Shown piece by piece: positions 10,901 to 24,974 of a stretch of 64,000 nt of DNA (positions within the stretch are counted from its first letter, which is position 1; each line of letters opens with the position of its first letter). Where the stretch lies: positions 2,854,230 to 2,918,229 of the forward strand of contig WARS01000007.1 of assembly GCA_008933995.1 (NCBI GenBank). Direction: 5' to 3'. A program made the position numbers and the translations under genes. Source of the DNA: Datnioides undecimradiatus. Taxonomy: Eukaryota; Chordata; Actinopteri; Lobotiformes; Datnioididae. The notes beneath the pieces are model-generated. The model saw only the letters and a list, made by a program, of their open reading frames with translations. It did not search any database and was not told the origin of the DNA.

Positions 10901-13900
10901 ATTTGGTCGAGAAGGATTTAGTTTAAAGCCGCCGAAGGGTCAAAAATGAACACCGATGTGCATAAAATGGCTAAAAGTTGCCCCGTGGAGTCATCGTCGA
11001 CAAACCAAGTCTTGTTTACATTCACTATTTATCATCAATATACACCGTGTGCATCCTCAAGGACTAACAAACGTGCCGACACATTTGCAGAACTTTACCA
11101 CAGCATTTGAAACCTACATATTTTCTGCCCTCTAGCTGTGACGGTGCCTGTCCAGGGGACACGCTGTTAAGGCATCGTTCTGTAGGACTGCTACTGGTCA
11201 CAGACTACACATGGCACCTTTCTAACAGTCTATTTATTTGTTTATTGACCGGGATATTATAGCAAACTGTTTCAGTGATCACAAAAAGACCACACTCCAG
11301 CCAAAATCTGATCCGTTAAGTGTAATTCAACCCGTCGAACACAGGCACTCACAGTCCTCCCCTCGCTGAGAGCCAACCGGAATGCAGACGACATTAACTA
11401 ACGTTCATCATATAGAGTTTCTGGCTTTGCATCAGCAGCTGGTGGTGTGAGTTTAATATCTGGCACATCGGGCCTGTAATACAGAGGCCGCCCTGTGAGA
11501 ATCCCGCACCGCTACAGCAGACTTAGCAGTGATAGAGAATAAATCCCCGGACACTGTCGTATATTCTGGATAATGCAGAAACGTTTTCAAAACAATCCAC
11601 GTTCAAGGTGTTTATTAACCAGGCCGGCACAGCTCAGCTGACCCCAGTCCGTCTTTCCCGGCTGGATCAAGCTCAGAGCGCTCAAAGAGAACCGGGGCTT
11701 TGCTGTTCAGTCTCTGCATTTCAGCCTCTCGCACTCCACTGCTCCCTCACCGCTGTGCAATTTATAGACTCCAATGCACACACACACACGCCTGACTCAT
11801 CATATGGCTCTCCTTTCACTTATATCCCACCTCTTCATCATCTTTCTCCACATAACACTTTTTAAACAAACACTGCAGACTAACTCTGCAGCTCTTTATT
11901 ATCTTCATCCGGATCGCGTCGTGCTGTCGTGCATGCATTCCCCCCCCGACACGCGTTTACCAGGCGGAGCCGGGAAAGATGGAGAATAATGAGTGTGTGC
12001 AGGTCAGTCGTCTCATTTCCCCTTTCTGACCAGCATCACTTGCCGGCGTGCCCGTCTCATCTCTTCGTCTTCCTCTCTAAATACGAACTTTATCATCCAT
12101 TAACTTCTGTCTTCCTCCTCCTCTTCTCCCTCATCCCTCCTCTTTCTAAGTCAATCATCCCAGGCCGCTCCATCTATCCCCGCACTGCCAGTTCATCTCT
12201 CACTCCCCACTCCATCCTGCCGTCTCTCAACCACATATCATATCACTCCCCTCTCTGTGCACTTTCCCCCCACCGATCCACTCAGCCGGTCTGTCAGCAC
12301 GGCTGTGTAGTTGTTTGTGTGTGTGTGTGTGTGAATGTGTGTTGATGCAGCAGGAGCATCACCTTGTTCCATCAGTGAAACAGAGAGGGAGAGAGAGACA
12401 GAGGGAGGTGATGCCTTCAGGGGCAGAGGAGGGAGATGGAAACAAGTGTGTCATATGTACTAGAAAATGGGCTTCTTAACCAGCTTCACTTGAATTCATA
12501 ACTTTGTTACCGTGATCATCTGATCTACAGAGAGCACACGTCTGTTACAGTCAACACAGAACAGTTAAACAGGCTTGTGTCAGATATATAATTAGATTCA
12601 TCATTTTTAAGACATATGTTTGACTTTAAGTAGAGCACTGTCTACTCTATTTATATTACATCATCTCAGGCTCTGATCACCCCTTCACCCAGTCACGACA
12701 AAGAATACCCTGGTTTGTGTCTTTAATTGAGGCAGGAGCTGTTAGTATCTATGACAACCCGGAGCAGCGGGGACAGCTGAAAGATGCTCTGGGCAGTTTT
12801 TATTCACTCGGCCGGAAACACAAGTCTAACCTTTCATTTTGGAGTGGAGCCTGTGATTGGTGGGGGCAGGGTGGGGGTTGTTGCGGGAATCATGAATGTC
12901 AGCAAACTGGAAAAAGGATGGTTTTAAAAACAGACCTCACCACGACAAATATGTTAATTATCAGATGGTTAAATCGGCGTCCACTCACCCACTCGCAGTG
13001 ACAAAAACGTTTGCCCAGCTTGGTCACAACACAACTACTCACACACAGACACACAATAACCCCCCTGAGGGCTGTTGCCACTCGCCATCATCCTCCCCTC
13101 CATCCTGTGGGTTGAACCATTAATGGCTAATTTGCAGGCTTTTTGGGGTAGAAGGTCATCACACTGATGGATGGGAGGTCTAAGGATTCATCAATACTAA
13201 CCCTCCTCTGTTAACACACACACACATATATAATACACGTCCAGGGGCAGATTGAATTTAAACATGTATTGCAGCCAATCAGACGTACGCACTGATGCAG
13301 GCGGCGCGCACGCTCACATCCATTCCTTACTTGCCATTTAACTGCAAGCTGGTACCATTACCATCCATACTAGTACCATCTGTCTTGACAGTGACAGGTG
13401 TAAAGGGAAAACCACAAACCCACAATGCATTTCTGCAGCTGCAGTTAAACAGGAAAGGGACAGAAAGGGAGGAAGCGGTTCAAGGACGGGCAGCAGAGAG
13501 GCAGAATGAGGGGCGGGGGCTGGTGGGGAGGGGGAGGAGGGCATCGGCTGATTGAAAATGAAAATAGAAATCTGTATCTCTCTCTGGCCTGTGTCTTTAT
13601 ATTAAACTTTATATTAAAAAATTATTGACATCTATTTCTTTTATAGTTGTCACCGTTATCCATATTACACTTGTAATGCTACCTCCATGACTGTTTAACT
13701 TCAGTTAAGGGACGTGGCCTAAGCTGGAGGCTCGTTACCATGGATACACACACATATGGTGACGCAGCATCTAATTAATTAATCAATGACTGACAGCCGA
13801 GGATTAATCAGCTTTGCTGGCTTGAACCAAGGCCAAGAAAGAGAGCACAAAGCCGAACGTCGTCACTCTCAGACAAACACAAACACAACTTCTGGTGCTT

Positions 13901-14656
13901 TTCGTTTGTTAGTGTCGCGATCAAATTCGATTGAACTGCGTATGCAATGCTATGAAAAGCTATGAGCTCGTAGCAGAAACTCAAGTGGGATCAGATCTGG
14001 ATTCACAGCCCTGAAAACTCCCTCTGCCGCCTGAGTCGATGGGAAAACCTTGTCGCTTTGAGAATGAACACGTGACATACTGTGTCCAAAACACGCTGCA
14101 TCGGTCCGCTCACGAAAAATCTAGAAGGAGGATAGGGAGCAGGGTGAAAGAAGCTAGCTCACGCACGCGCACATTTGCATAAGTTGTGTAAAAGAACACT
14201 GTGTAGTCACTTCAAACACAAACAAATGCATATTTCATATAAAGAAAATCAATCTTATCCCGCTACAAGGTTTGACTGAACGCCAAATCAATCACACGGC
14301 CTTTCTTTCCTGAACAAACAGATACAGATACAAAGACTTTCCATGACTCGGAGTCGTGATGCACACACTCACTGGAGATGGAAGGGCGCAGTCAGGAACT
14401 ATAAATAAGTTCATCTGTAGCTTGGTCACGGTGACATCCTACTCCCTGCTGCGTCAGTACATACAAACACACACATACACACGCACGAATTTTGCCTAGT
14501 CACAGTACAAACAACGACCTATTGACCGGCCTTGGAGCTTGGATGCACGAACGCAGCGCGTGTGCAGGAAGTGGTGATGATGATGCAGTTGAAGATGCAA
14601 CTTTAGAGGGCAGAAATAAAAACAGGAGGGGGAAGTAAACAATATAAGCGAGACAG

Positions 14657-14698
14657 GGAGGAAAAACAGGAAGAGACGGAGGAAAAACAGGAAGAGAT
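14657..14698 (+). repeat. 21-bp tandem duplication
   Basis: GGAGGAAAAACAGGAAGAGA plus C or T occurs twice in direct succession (14657-14677 and 14678-14698), one mismatch. A third partial unit follows after a gap at about 14710. The purine-rich strand extends to 14745. Confidence 0.9.
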
Positions 14699-15235
14699 GA
14701 AAGTTATGGGGGAGGAAAACAGAGGAAAAGAGAAATGAGAAGAGCGAGTGGTGACTGTACATGATGAGATGGAAATAAGTTTGATCCCATAGGTGGACCA
14801 GAGATGCATATCAATCAGTTCCATCTCCCTATTCCAAGCAAACACACACACACACACATACACAAAAACAACCTTCCTCTTCAACCCTGGATCATGCAGA
14901 CCGTCAAAAGGAAGCACGCCCTAGAGCTGTGATGCCATTGGCCAGCAATGATGTCATCTCTTCCTGGAGGTTGAGCAGCGAGCTGAACAATTGGCTGGCT
15001 GAGGCAGACAGTGGGAGAGCGCTGCTGAGGTATCAGTTCCATTCATACAGAGGCAGCGATGGAGCGTGTGTGTGTGTGCACGTGTGTGCGCGTGCATGTG
15101 TCCAACTGTGTGTGTAGGCGTGACCACTCCCCACTGGGGCATACAGGCAGATGTATTAGGGCCGTGTCCATCATTGAGAGACACAGACAGTACCTGCTGG
15201 GATGCTCCCTAATGGAGTCTCTGTCTCTGTCAAAC

Positions 15236-15289
15236 ACATACACACAGACACACACACACACACACACATGCACACACACACACACACAC
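15236..15289 (+). repeat. (CA)n imperfect microsatellite
   Basis: Three CA blocks broken by CAGACA and CATGCA. Confidence 0.93.
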
Positions 15290-16299
15290 TGGAATTTCGC
15301 TCAAATGCACACTATCAAATATGCAAGTAATCAAGCATGCACACACACACGTACACTCTTGAACACACACAGCTGATGGGGGTTGGGAGGGTTGAGATGG
15401 GTGTTGTCTCCCTGTTGTTACTGGGCTGTTGTCATGGCAATGCAGATGGAGCTTTTACTGCTAGCTGGGAATTTGCAATAAACTACACACACACACACAC
15501 ACAGTCTTTTCACTGATGCGTGCACGTGCACACCTTTTGAGCGCAGCACTGCTCTTGCAACTGCTTTCAAGCAACACACAAAAATAGGAAAACAGAAAAG
15601 GACTCAGTGTCTGGGAGTGTGTATGAGTGTGTGTGAAGGTGTCAGTGTAAACACTCCCAGGAGAGACACTAGACACGTTCCTCTAAGAGATGCTCATGGG
15701 AAATTAGCCTGTGATAGCCTGTTACAAAGTGCTGTGCATTCACTCTCCTTCTTCTCTTTCTCTCTTTCCTTATTACTCCCCTCCCCCTCTTACCACCCAC
15801 ACCTCCCTCTCCTCACCCCCTTTCCTTGAGAGTATGATGTCACTAGTGACTCTGTAATTGCCAGCATAGCTGCTGGGATTTCTTCCAAATCTGCACGTGT
15901 GAACACAAGATGCAGAGCAGCCCCCGGTCTCATTCTAACATGCTGCAGTATCGAGCTTAGATTAAAAACTCCAACATGCACACTATAGACAGATGCAGAT
16001 GCAGATACCACACCGACCACCATAATGCAGCAGAGATGTCCTGATACAGAAGCTAATTGCCTTGCTGGGGGATGTTCTTTGCCTGTGCCTTGTCCATTAC
16101 TCTCCTATATCTGGACACTTGCACTGCTTTCTTACTACACACCGGAAACATAATAACTGATATCTACCGTTCAAATCGATCCGGTCTTTCCATCCTTCTT
16201 TCTTCACTCTAATCTCTTCTCCCAGTGATTATGTGTATGCATGAGTTATACGTGCTCCGGCAGACGATCCGAGTGTCCACACTGCATGAATTCTATCTT

Positions 16300-16435
16300 A
16301 TTAGCAGAAGTGCAATCTAATTTGAATTGAATTACATCCAACAAAGCTATCAAATTTCAGTCAATTAAATCCGTTTAATCTCTAATCAGTATCTGTATCT
16401 GGTTCACATTAACACCCCAATCCGCCTCATTAATA
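16300..16435 (-). other. AT-rich element, copy 2 of an inverted homologous pair
   Basis: This is the reverse-complement partner of 8568-8728, 7.7 kb away in the same intron. Colinear blocks are at 16376-16395 (exact 20 nt), 16317-16334 and 16300-16311. The spacing between first and second block is 61 nt here and 73 nt in the other copy, so one gained or lost about 12 nt. No terminal repeats or coding potential are seen. Confidence 0.6.
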
Positions 16436-17961
16436 ACCAAAAAAATGCTATCAGTACCTCTGCTGGAATGGCACTCTATCTTCTCCATCTCTGAGCGAGC
16501 ACTTGTGTTTAACTTGGGCATCTGCAGCAGTGCTGAAGTAATCAGTCAACTCTACTGACAGACAACACTTCTGAAAGCCGTTAATGCTGTTTAACAAGAA
16601 CCAGTGCAAATCAAATGCAAACTGCTCAACATAGTCTCCACAATTCATCAATTTGAGAATATATTGTTAGATTAATTGACAATCTAATAAAATAACATTG
16701 CTTGCAGCTCCATTTCTGTGGATGCATGCATGCACACATGTGCGTGTACACATGTATGAGCGCATATTTGTGGGTGTGTGTGCGCATGTATGCGAGAGAA
16801 AGCGAGTCCCAGCCAGCGTGTTCATTGCCATTCTCAGCTGCTCTCTGCAAATCACCCAGAGACGCTCCAACAGCCGCGGGTCCTTTCTTAAAGCAAAACG
16901 ATGCATTAAAAACTCCACCGGGGTTCAGGACCTTCTGTAACTCAAACACACTCAAACCCACTGGGATTTATTAGAAATTAGAACTGAGAGCAACGGTGGC
17001 ACGGAAAGTGAAAAATCTCAACCTGGAGAAAATGTAATTTTCCTGCTACGGGGACTGGAAATCTCAGCCGTCATTAATAAATGAATAATTTGAAAATATG
17101 CTGAGACTCAAACATACGATACGTAATTTTCTACCACAAGTGGTCCCTCAATCAAAAATATTACATATGGTCTCTCATGTTGTGAAGTAGCATGGGATCA
17201 TGGGAGTTGCTGACTTCACCAACACACGTCAGTCATGTCAGTCATCTTCTCCAGGTTAAGATTCCTTCAGTGTGGACTGTTCAGGGGCTTTTCACCGGGA
17301 GTCCCTTTATGGCTTTTCATGCTATTGTGACTTAAAGCTTCTGGCACACAGCCACAATGGTGATGCATTGCGCAAAGTGGATATTATGACGCTACTGACA
17401 TGCAACCAAATGAAACCAGTTATGGACTGTCTGCGGTCATCTGTCTGTTGTGCATGGCGCTTCATATATGCTTCACTTGAAGGCAGATCAATAACAAGCT
17501 TTGCTTAGTTAATCCTGTACTCTAAATCCATGCTCATTGCTAACATCAGGTCCATCTTAACATCTGAGAAAGTCAGCACTCCCAGATTGCATCCATTATG
17601 CATCATTCCAAACCGGAGGGCCACACTTTTTGTCTCGAACAATGGGCATTAAAAGCGTGAGAGCGCAGCTCCCCGTGCTGGAACGGCTATTCGTGTCACT
17701 GGGGAGAACTGAGCCTTTAAAGCTGCAGCCACCTGTGATCCAATAGCCTCCACGTTCTCCCGAGGTCAGGTGAGGTCAAAGATGAGGGGAGCAAACAATT
17801 GCCAACCTCCTGCTCCAAAATCCCTTCACTATGCCACACTCCCTCTCAGCTGTAGCGTTCCCAGCATATGTGAGCACGGGGCGTGTGTGTGTGTATGTGT
17901 GGATCCGCAGGCATGTGTGATTTCTTCAGCTAGAGACTTGTGGAGAGACTTCAGAGGGCCG

Positions 17962-17999
<38 letters not shown>
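17962..17999 (+). repeat. (TC)n(CA)n compound microsatellite
   Basis: The same compound design as 8265-8312. Confidence 0.96.
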
Positions 18000-19459
18000 T
18001 GTTCAGCCCTTCGTGTCAGTTCTGAAGGTTTGCCTGTAAAACTAACAGACACTTGACTTCATTCATCTTCAAGCTCCACATTAGAATTTGTGAATGAACG
18101 GAGCAGAGGGGGAAGACAGAGTGAGGCGTGACAGTGCAAGATAAGTAAAAAAGGAAGAGAGAAGAAGAAGAAGAGACGAGAGGAGAATATCATTCTTGTT
18201 CTCCATCAGCACTGAGCAAAGCCAGCGCAACATATAAACTCTACTAATGGGCGATGCAGTAAACCATTCAGTGTGGACGCTATTAACTTTCTCATCACTC
18301 AGAAGACCTTTCTTTGCATTTGAAGGCGCGTCTGTACTTATTCAGTGATACCTCCGTTCAGATCCGGTGAGGCGATGGCTGCTGTTACAATCGTGTTTTC
18401 AGCCAGCTCCCATGATCCACACATTCAAACAAACGGGCCAAAATAAATGAGGGAGTATCGGATCCGACGAGAACCAACGAGAATGAAGCAGATCTGCAGA
18501 GCGGTCTCTGGCGAAGCGCGCGCCCTTAAAGATGAAAAAGCAAAATGTAAATATTCGCAGATGCAGTTACTTTAAGCTCGCCTTCTTAAGTGTTCAGAGG
18601 GAAGAAGATAATTATAAGACTGAGTCGCAGGGCATTTTCATCTCTAACCTGCAGGCAGGTGTTCTTTAGAATAATCTCTCTCCTCCGCCAGCCTTTGTTT
18701 AAAGACCATACATGTTAGCTTTATGTTCTTATGTTATTCTACTCCACAGCTTTCCTTTGTCATGCCAAGCGAGCAAGAGCAGATGATTACACGAAGCACT
18801 GAGCTGGAAACCGCTGTGATCCTGGCCCGCAGCTAAAAGTCATGATATGGGGAGACCATTTCGTTTTGTGCGGGGTGAGCAGCGTGCGCGCTTGAGTTTG
18901 CTCAACCACAGAGCGCCTGAAGATGCATTTCTGCGAGACAGCCTGGCCGTATCTGTTCCCGCTGCAGTGTTTGTAACTGTTTCATTAATGCCACCTGATT
19001 GCTCTGAGGTCTAGCAACTGATCTCATTTTGAGCTGAGCTTTGAACGTGGAAAAATGAACCTGGCGCACAAGGTGGCATTATTTCATACGGGCGCCAACG
19101 AAGCGTATGGAAATAAATCCGTTAATCCACATTTTATCTGTCTGGGAATCAAAGTAGTCTTTCTCTTTTAGAGCAGGCTGCCTAATAGTGACCTGCAGCT
19201 GGAGGACCACTTAACTCTGAGCGCTGTCTCCGACCTTCTAAGCCGAGATGAAGATTAAAAGGGAGCTGGAGCACAATGCGGAATTCAGAAGGACAAAGCG
19301 GTGCTGAAGAATAAGTGCTGGACTCTTTAGTGTGCTGTAAAAGCTAACTCAATACTTCCTGTAGCTGCTTCATGGTAAAAGCCTCCACGAAAGGACGACA
19401 TAAGCATTCTGTTTGGCTTTTACTGTAATAGTCGCTGTGGGACAGTGGTTAGTTACTGC

Positions 19460-19600
19460 AGGTTTTGCATTCTGGTATATGTTATATTCAAATTTGGGTT
19501 TTGTAATATTATGATATGACACAAGTGTTGTCTTTTCCTGCTTTTAAAGGCTGCAGTAAAGCTTTTTAAGGGCTAAGTAAAGAAACTGATTCCTCAGCCT
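19460..19600. mobile_element. hAT-like non-autonomous element remnant, second copy
   Basis: 19526-19560 reads TGTTGTCTTTTCCTGCTTTT then AAAGGCTGCAGTAAA, matching 10778-10817 in the same orientation apart from a few substitutions. The flanking AT-rich sequence (TATGTTATATTCAAATT) is diverged. Confidence 0.55.
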
Positions 19601-21033
19601 TGTTAGCATGAATGCTATCCAGTGAAAACTCCAGGGGTATATAGTGTAGGAGGAGACTGTGTTCCCTAGAAGCAAGCAGCACTGGTCATCATGTAAAACA
19701 CATCCAGTGGCTTCAGCTGCGTGGCAATCATCAGACTGGCCATTTCCAATTCGTTACTAAGCCATTTGTACCAGACCTAACTGTTTAATCCTTTGCTGTA
19801 GACGTACAATCACCTCACCTCAGTATCATCGACTGAACCCATGTTTATGTTTTACTTGACAAGCCTCATGAGACTGCAAATTCCCTGTCTGAAGCGGAGG
19901 CAGGAGTGGAGGAGGAGGATGTTATTACAGCGTCGCAGAGCACGGCGGGAACTGATTTTGACTTCGGTGACTGTGGCTCTCGCGTCATCTGCCACCAGCA
20001 GTCGGAGCAACGTTGCTTTGTGTAAACCATGACCCCACATCTTTCCCCGCGCTGGCAGCCAAACTTTAACCAAGGCAGCTTATGGTGAAGTTGTGGACTG
20101 CGACTGACTGAGCGCCGCCACTCGCATTCCCCTTTCAAGCGTGTGGGAGAAGCTACGGAGGCTGCTAAACACATGACATACTAAACACAAGACCACTGTT
20201 TAGTTTGCCTGTTTATTGCCAGTGTAGGCAGATGTAGGTGCAGCATGGCTTCATGGATATAAAGGGCTCATGCTAAGGTAGCGATGGCACAATAATTATT
20301 ATAATCAGGTGATTATACTCTAATTAAAGCATAATTATGAATATTATGTTTCATTTCTGACAATAGATCCCCCCGAAACATGCGCACTGGACATTTAAAG
20401 TGTTTCTTTAATCTCACTCCAATGAACCAAATTAAAGAGGGGTTGAAAGAGTCAAACTAACTTGTATGAAGTAGTTAATCTACAGAATTACTGATCAATT
20501 ACGCCGGCTCAAACTAATCCTTCTCTTCGGTTAATAACGTTCAACACGTCCACTCGAAAACCAGGAAGTGCCATGTAAGATTTGGCGCTCGGTATAATCC
20601 AGACGTTACAGCCGAAAAGAAGATCTGAGCGCAGAGAAATGTGAATGAAGAGCAAATTCACAGGATGGTCTGGGGCACCACACACACACACACACACACA
20701 AAACACACGTACAGAGCAGACAGACACAAACACAGCCTCATTACTGCCAAAAACATCACAGCGCTCTAATGAGGATATGGACTCTGGAACAAGGCAATTT
20801 AAGTACACACACACACACACAGGCGCATGCACACAGCTGCCCTTCACACTATGAGCCTGAGGGTGTGACAGGCAGGCACGCCAAAAGAGGATTTGTGGTG
20901 AAAAGCTTCGGGGAGGAGGGCAGGAGGGAGAGGGAGATAGGAGGAGTGGAGAAGAGGGGATTACATGGTGAATATTTCAATACTAAAACATACCAATTGG
21001 CTTGGGCTCCCTTTCTGGCTTGGACAGTTAAAT

Positions 21034-21034
<1 letters not shown>

Positions 21035-21087
<53 letters not shown>

Positions 21088-21094
21088 ACACACA
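21035..21094 (+). repeat. (CA)n microsatellite
   Basis: About 60 bp with a single CT interruption at 21081-21082. Confidence 0.97.
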
Positions 21095-22380
21095 AAGCCT
21101 TAGCAGGACCATATCTTACACAGCTTGCTTAGCACTGTCTACACTAGAGAGTGGGGTGATGGGTGAAGCTAATACAAAATCAGTGTTGCAGCCCCCCGGG
21201 GGTTTGACGGACAGGCTGATTGCTGGTTAACCGGCTGCGACTGAGTGAGTGGACCCAGTCCAACCGAGCTCTCCTTTACAATGCAGGAGCATGTAAAAAA
21301 AAAAACAACAACACACACACAATAATGAGACAACAACGAAAAGTAGATCCGACCCGCAGGAGGCGCCGACGCGTGAGACAGTCTTGTTATCGTCAAACTC
21401 ATAAGTGCAGACCCTGAGCTGTGTAGAGGTGAATGATTTAGATAAGGTCCTACAGAGAGGACGTATTGCCAACGGTATCGGTACATTTCCTGTTATTAAA
21501 CTGTGACCTGCTCTCGGGAATAGAGATGAAGCGTAGACACACAGAGGGGACATCAGTGCAATAAAGCGGCTGGTTTAATATGTATGATCTATCTGTTCTG
21601 GGATTTCTCTAACAACCGGATAACAACCGGAGCTCCACGACTGCCCAACTTCTTCATGTCACTACGGCTCAGTGTTTTCCGTATTCAGTCTAAGAAACAC
21701 GTGAGACCATCAGTGTTTGTTGTCAATATTTCAAAACCTAATTAAATCTGAATCAATGATCAAATCGATACGAAAAGCCCGGCTAAAAATTGCATTTCAG
21801 CAGTTTCCTTCGCGACGCCAATCGCCCGCACTTTTACTTACTCGGAAGGACTCTCATTTGCATTTTGTCCCTATTTGTCTCCTCACGTTCTGTAACCAGA
21901 GGATCCTCGGAGCTTTGCTGTCACGAGTCCTTCGCTGACTGTAAACTGAGGCGATCGGGGTGACATCAAGGATGTTTGGCTGCACAGGGAACTGAATCAA
22001 GGTGGAACCCTCTTGGTATTTTTCATTAAAAATCAGTTTAAACCAAAAGCTTGGATCAAATCTAAACCCAGAGCTACGGGACATGTTCTTACACTGTACT
22101 GACTTTAGACTGAGTCACTGAGACTCTGTTGGTTAACAGAGTATGCGAGTGAGAGGCAGAGAGGTGCCATGTTGCGAGGTTGGAGGTCGACAGCAATGTT
22201 CCAGATACAGTCGGGCTGCAGGAACGTTAAAGGACAGAGGGGCCGGCTGCTGGCTGGCATGATGGCTGCCACATGCTGCTCAGGTCAGCAGGGAATGAGG
22301 CTACGGAGTGGTGAGGCAGAGGCGGGGTGAGGGGGTGGGGAGGGTAGTGGCTCGTAAAAAAGAAAGGATTAACAATTTAA

Positions 22381-22384
<4 letters not shown>

Positions 22385-22424
<40 letters not shown>
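22385..22424 (+). repeat. (GT)20 microsatellite
   Basis: A 40-bp pure run. Confidence 0.97.
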
Positions 22425-22426
<2 letters not shown>

Positions 22427-22557
22427 GGGCTCATAGGGGCTTCTACCACCGCAGGAGTCCAGCGGACAGTTACATTGGCCCAGTTACAGAGATGCGCTGG
22501 AAGCACTGGGTATAATGCAGACACAATGGTTAAGCTGCATGTCTGTATATGTGTGTG

Positions 22558-22560
<3 letters not shown>

Positions 22561-22599
<39 letters not shown>
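22561..22599 (+). repeat. (GT)n microsatellite
   Basis: A 39-bp pure run, 137 bp after the previous one; the two may mispair. Confidence 0.97.
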
Positions 22600-22602
<3 letters not shown>

Positions 22603-23950
22603 CCATAGTTAGCATTCTGCAGTCTAGACCGGGGGATCAAGTGTAATCTCTCTCCACTGATACAGCTGATGAGCAGAGGTCACACACCGCCGTCGCTCTA
22701 TCGACACCATCTCTGCATGTCACTTCATTATCATCATTCGTCCTCCGGCAGTTGACCTGTTTTGGCAGCAAAGCTGTGAACTACATCTTTTGTTTACTCT
22801 GAGTTAGCAAACAGAAAATATGAGTGTTTAAAGCTCCTGCAGTTGACTGTGACGTGACTGACCACTAACAACCTGCATCAACTAAAGGAACTGCTGTCAT
22901 CAGTGGTGCGCAGACGGCACAGAGATTCACTGTGAGTAATTACTTTCACAGCAAAACACTTATTTTCAGCGCCCGTAGCGACAATGCAGATGCCCCGTAA
23001 ATAACTCAAAAACAATAAACACCCAATAAATCCAGTGTATTCCTATCACACAGCATCACCGCTGCCATATTATTCCCACATTTGCAGCGAGCAGAGGTAT
23101 TCTGTTGATAAGGAGCTCCAGATCAACATCCCCGGCTCCCCAGGGTGCTGGCAGCTTGATACACCAGCCATGCGGCGAGCGGTCCTCGTGTTTTCAGATA
23201 AACCAACACAAAATCGCCAGCTGCCGGTACCTAATAGAAAAACAGTGGCAGTGTAAATACTATAACCAACGGTTGGCCCGTGGAGGCATAGGAAAACCAT
23301 CGACACGACATCGAACGCGCAGAACAAGTAATGATTAAAGCGTCGCGTCTGTGGCAGACACTGTTTGGGTTTAGGTGACACACAGTACTGTGCTCGACAG
23401 TCTATGTTTAATTAGAATGGATTGGAGGATCAATATTAGTCTGCAAACAAAATCACAGTGTTTGTAAACAGCCCCGAGATGCTGAGAATTAAGTCATTAT
23501 TTTTTTTTACTATAGAAATGCTCCCACTTAACTCCATCCATTCAGCAACTGCTAATTAATTTACCCCCCACTCACACACACACACACATACACACCCCTA
23601 CCACACAAACCCCATGACAGATTCAATTAAAATAACTTCATTACACTGCGCTTTGAAACGCTCAAAACAAAAGCAGATCCCTCCAAAACCTAGAAAGAGG
23701 AGAGCCGAGAATCCCTCTCTCCCTTAAATAACACAACAAGTGAAGTAATCCAGTACGGAGGCGCTCGACTATCTCAGCGCGTCGTCATAGTGACGAAACG
23801 TCCTGCTGTCGGCGGCAGGGGGACAAGGTGGGACACGCCAGCACCTCACATCAGGATTACCGCCCTGACACAAACACAACTCTGCGGCTTTACGGTTTAA
23901 AGTAAAGCCGTAATTATAACAACACGGCTGACTGCGAACAACGTGGCAGG

Positions 23951-24032
23951 GAGAAGAGAAGAGAAGAGAAGAGAAGAGAAGAGAAGAGAAGAGAAGAGAA
24001 GAGAAGAGAAGAGAAGAGAAGAGAAGAGAAGA
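23951..24032 (+). repeat. (GAGAA)16 pentanucleotide microsatellite
   Basis: Sixteen perfect GAGAA units, 82 bp with the trailing GA. The minus-strand frame 23914-24246 reads it as repeated SSLLF and is not a gene. The purine purity suits triplex formation. Confidence 0.97.
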
Positions 24033-24893
24033 TCATAACTGCAAGCTCTAACACCTTTGGTTCTGTGAAGTCCACTAAATCTCCATATCTCATCTGTTTA
24101 CTGGTCTCTTCTTTTAGCACCGCCGTCATGTGAAATCCTTGCAGCCGCCAATGTAAGGAGCATTTTTTGCTCAGGCTGCACAACCTTTGCCGACCAAGCC
24201 CCGTCAGCCAACTTGATTTTGTTGGTCCTGGAAAAGTAGTTGACATTTCGAAAACACAGGCTCTCAGCTAAAGAGCATCAAATATCGGGTATAACGGACA
24301 CAGAAACACACACCCACACACACACACATACACACATATGTGCACAAAATATACCGTAGGTGTCATTTTGTCCCAGGAATAAGGTCAGATATTAGGTTTC
24401 GAGCATGAAGCCAGATTTAGAGCAAAGTAAAACTGATACTGTCCGCTCCACTCTCCTGTACCCTTCACTCAAACACCTATCCCCCATCTCTTTTTCCCCC
24501 AAACTGCCTCTTCTCCCTCCCCATTTCCCTCCATCTCTCTCCCCACAGTGATTTCACACAATCCATCTGACACCCAAGTGCTGTACAGCATCTATGATAT
24601 CATCAGTCTGCCAGCTATAGCAGGCGGGCTGACATTACCGGCTGCCGGGACAGGAGAGGAGCCAACAGTGAGCACACCTCCCACGAATACACACGAGGGC
24701 AAACATACAAACACACACAGAAACACACACACGTGCATGGACAAATGCGCCAAATCTAAGGAAGCCTGGATGGTATGTGAAATCAGAGCGCACATATGGC
24801 CGGTGCTGACATATCATGCACTGAGAGCACTTTGTCACACCCCCGGAAGCACGGGCTCTCTGTTTCTGTGTCACAACACATACAAACAGACAT

Positions 24894-24896
<3 letters not shown>

Positions 24897-24972
<76 letters not shown>
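24897..24972 (+). repeat. (AC)n microsatellite beside the short-isoform exon
   Basis: A 76-bp run with one AAAC interruption at 24937-24940, the longest dinucleotide run in the window. It begins 23 bp past the donor of the 25075-24995 exon, so in the transcript it is an intronic (GU)n close to a 5' splice site. Such tracts can influence splicing in other genes. Confidence 0.97.

Positions 24973-24974
<2 letters not shown>

Larger units (their letters stand above)
9005..16299. other. Intron sequence
   Basis: It holds (GA)n at 9634-9652, GT runs at 9997-10041, a CpG-enriched stretch with several CGCC and GCGCC motifs at 10100-10235, one hAT-like remnant, pyrimidine tracts (12031-12300, 15735-15830) and a TAAT/TGACAG-rich block at 13765-13815. 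No coding exon was seen; open frames of 60-190 codons track simple sequence. Confidence 0.6.
16436..24896. other. Intron sequence
   Basis: Apart from the listed microsatellites and the second hAT-like remnant this is low in recognisable repeats. 18150-19350 is a repeat-free stretch with mixed CpG content that could hold regulatory DNA. The overlapping frames at 19841-20174 have no splice support. Confidence 0.55.
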
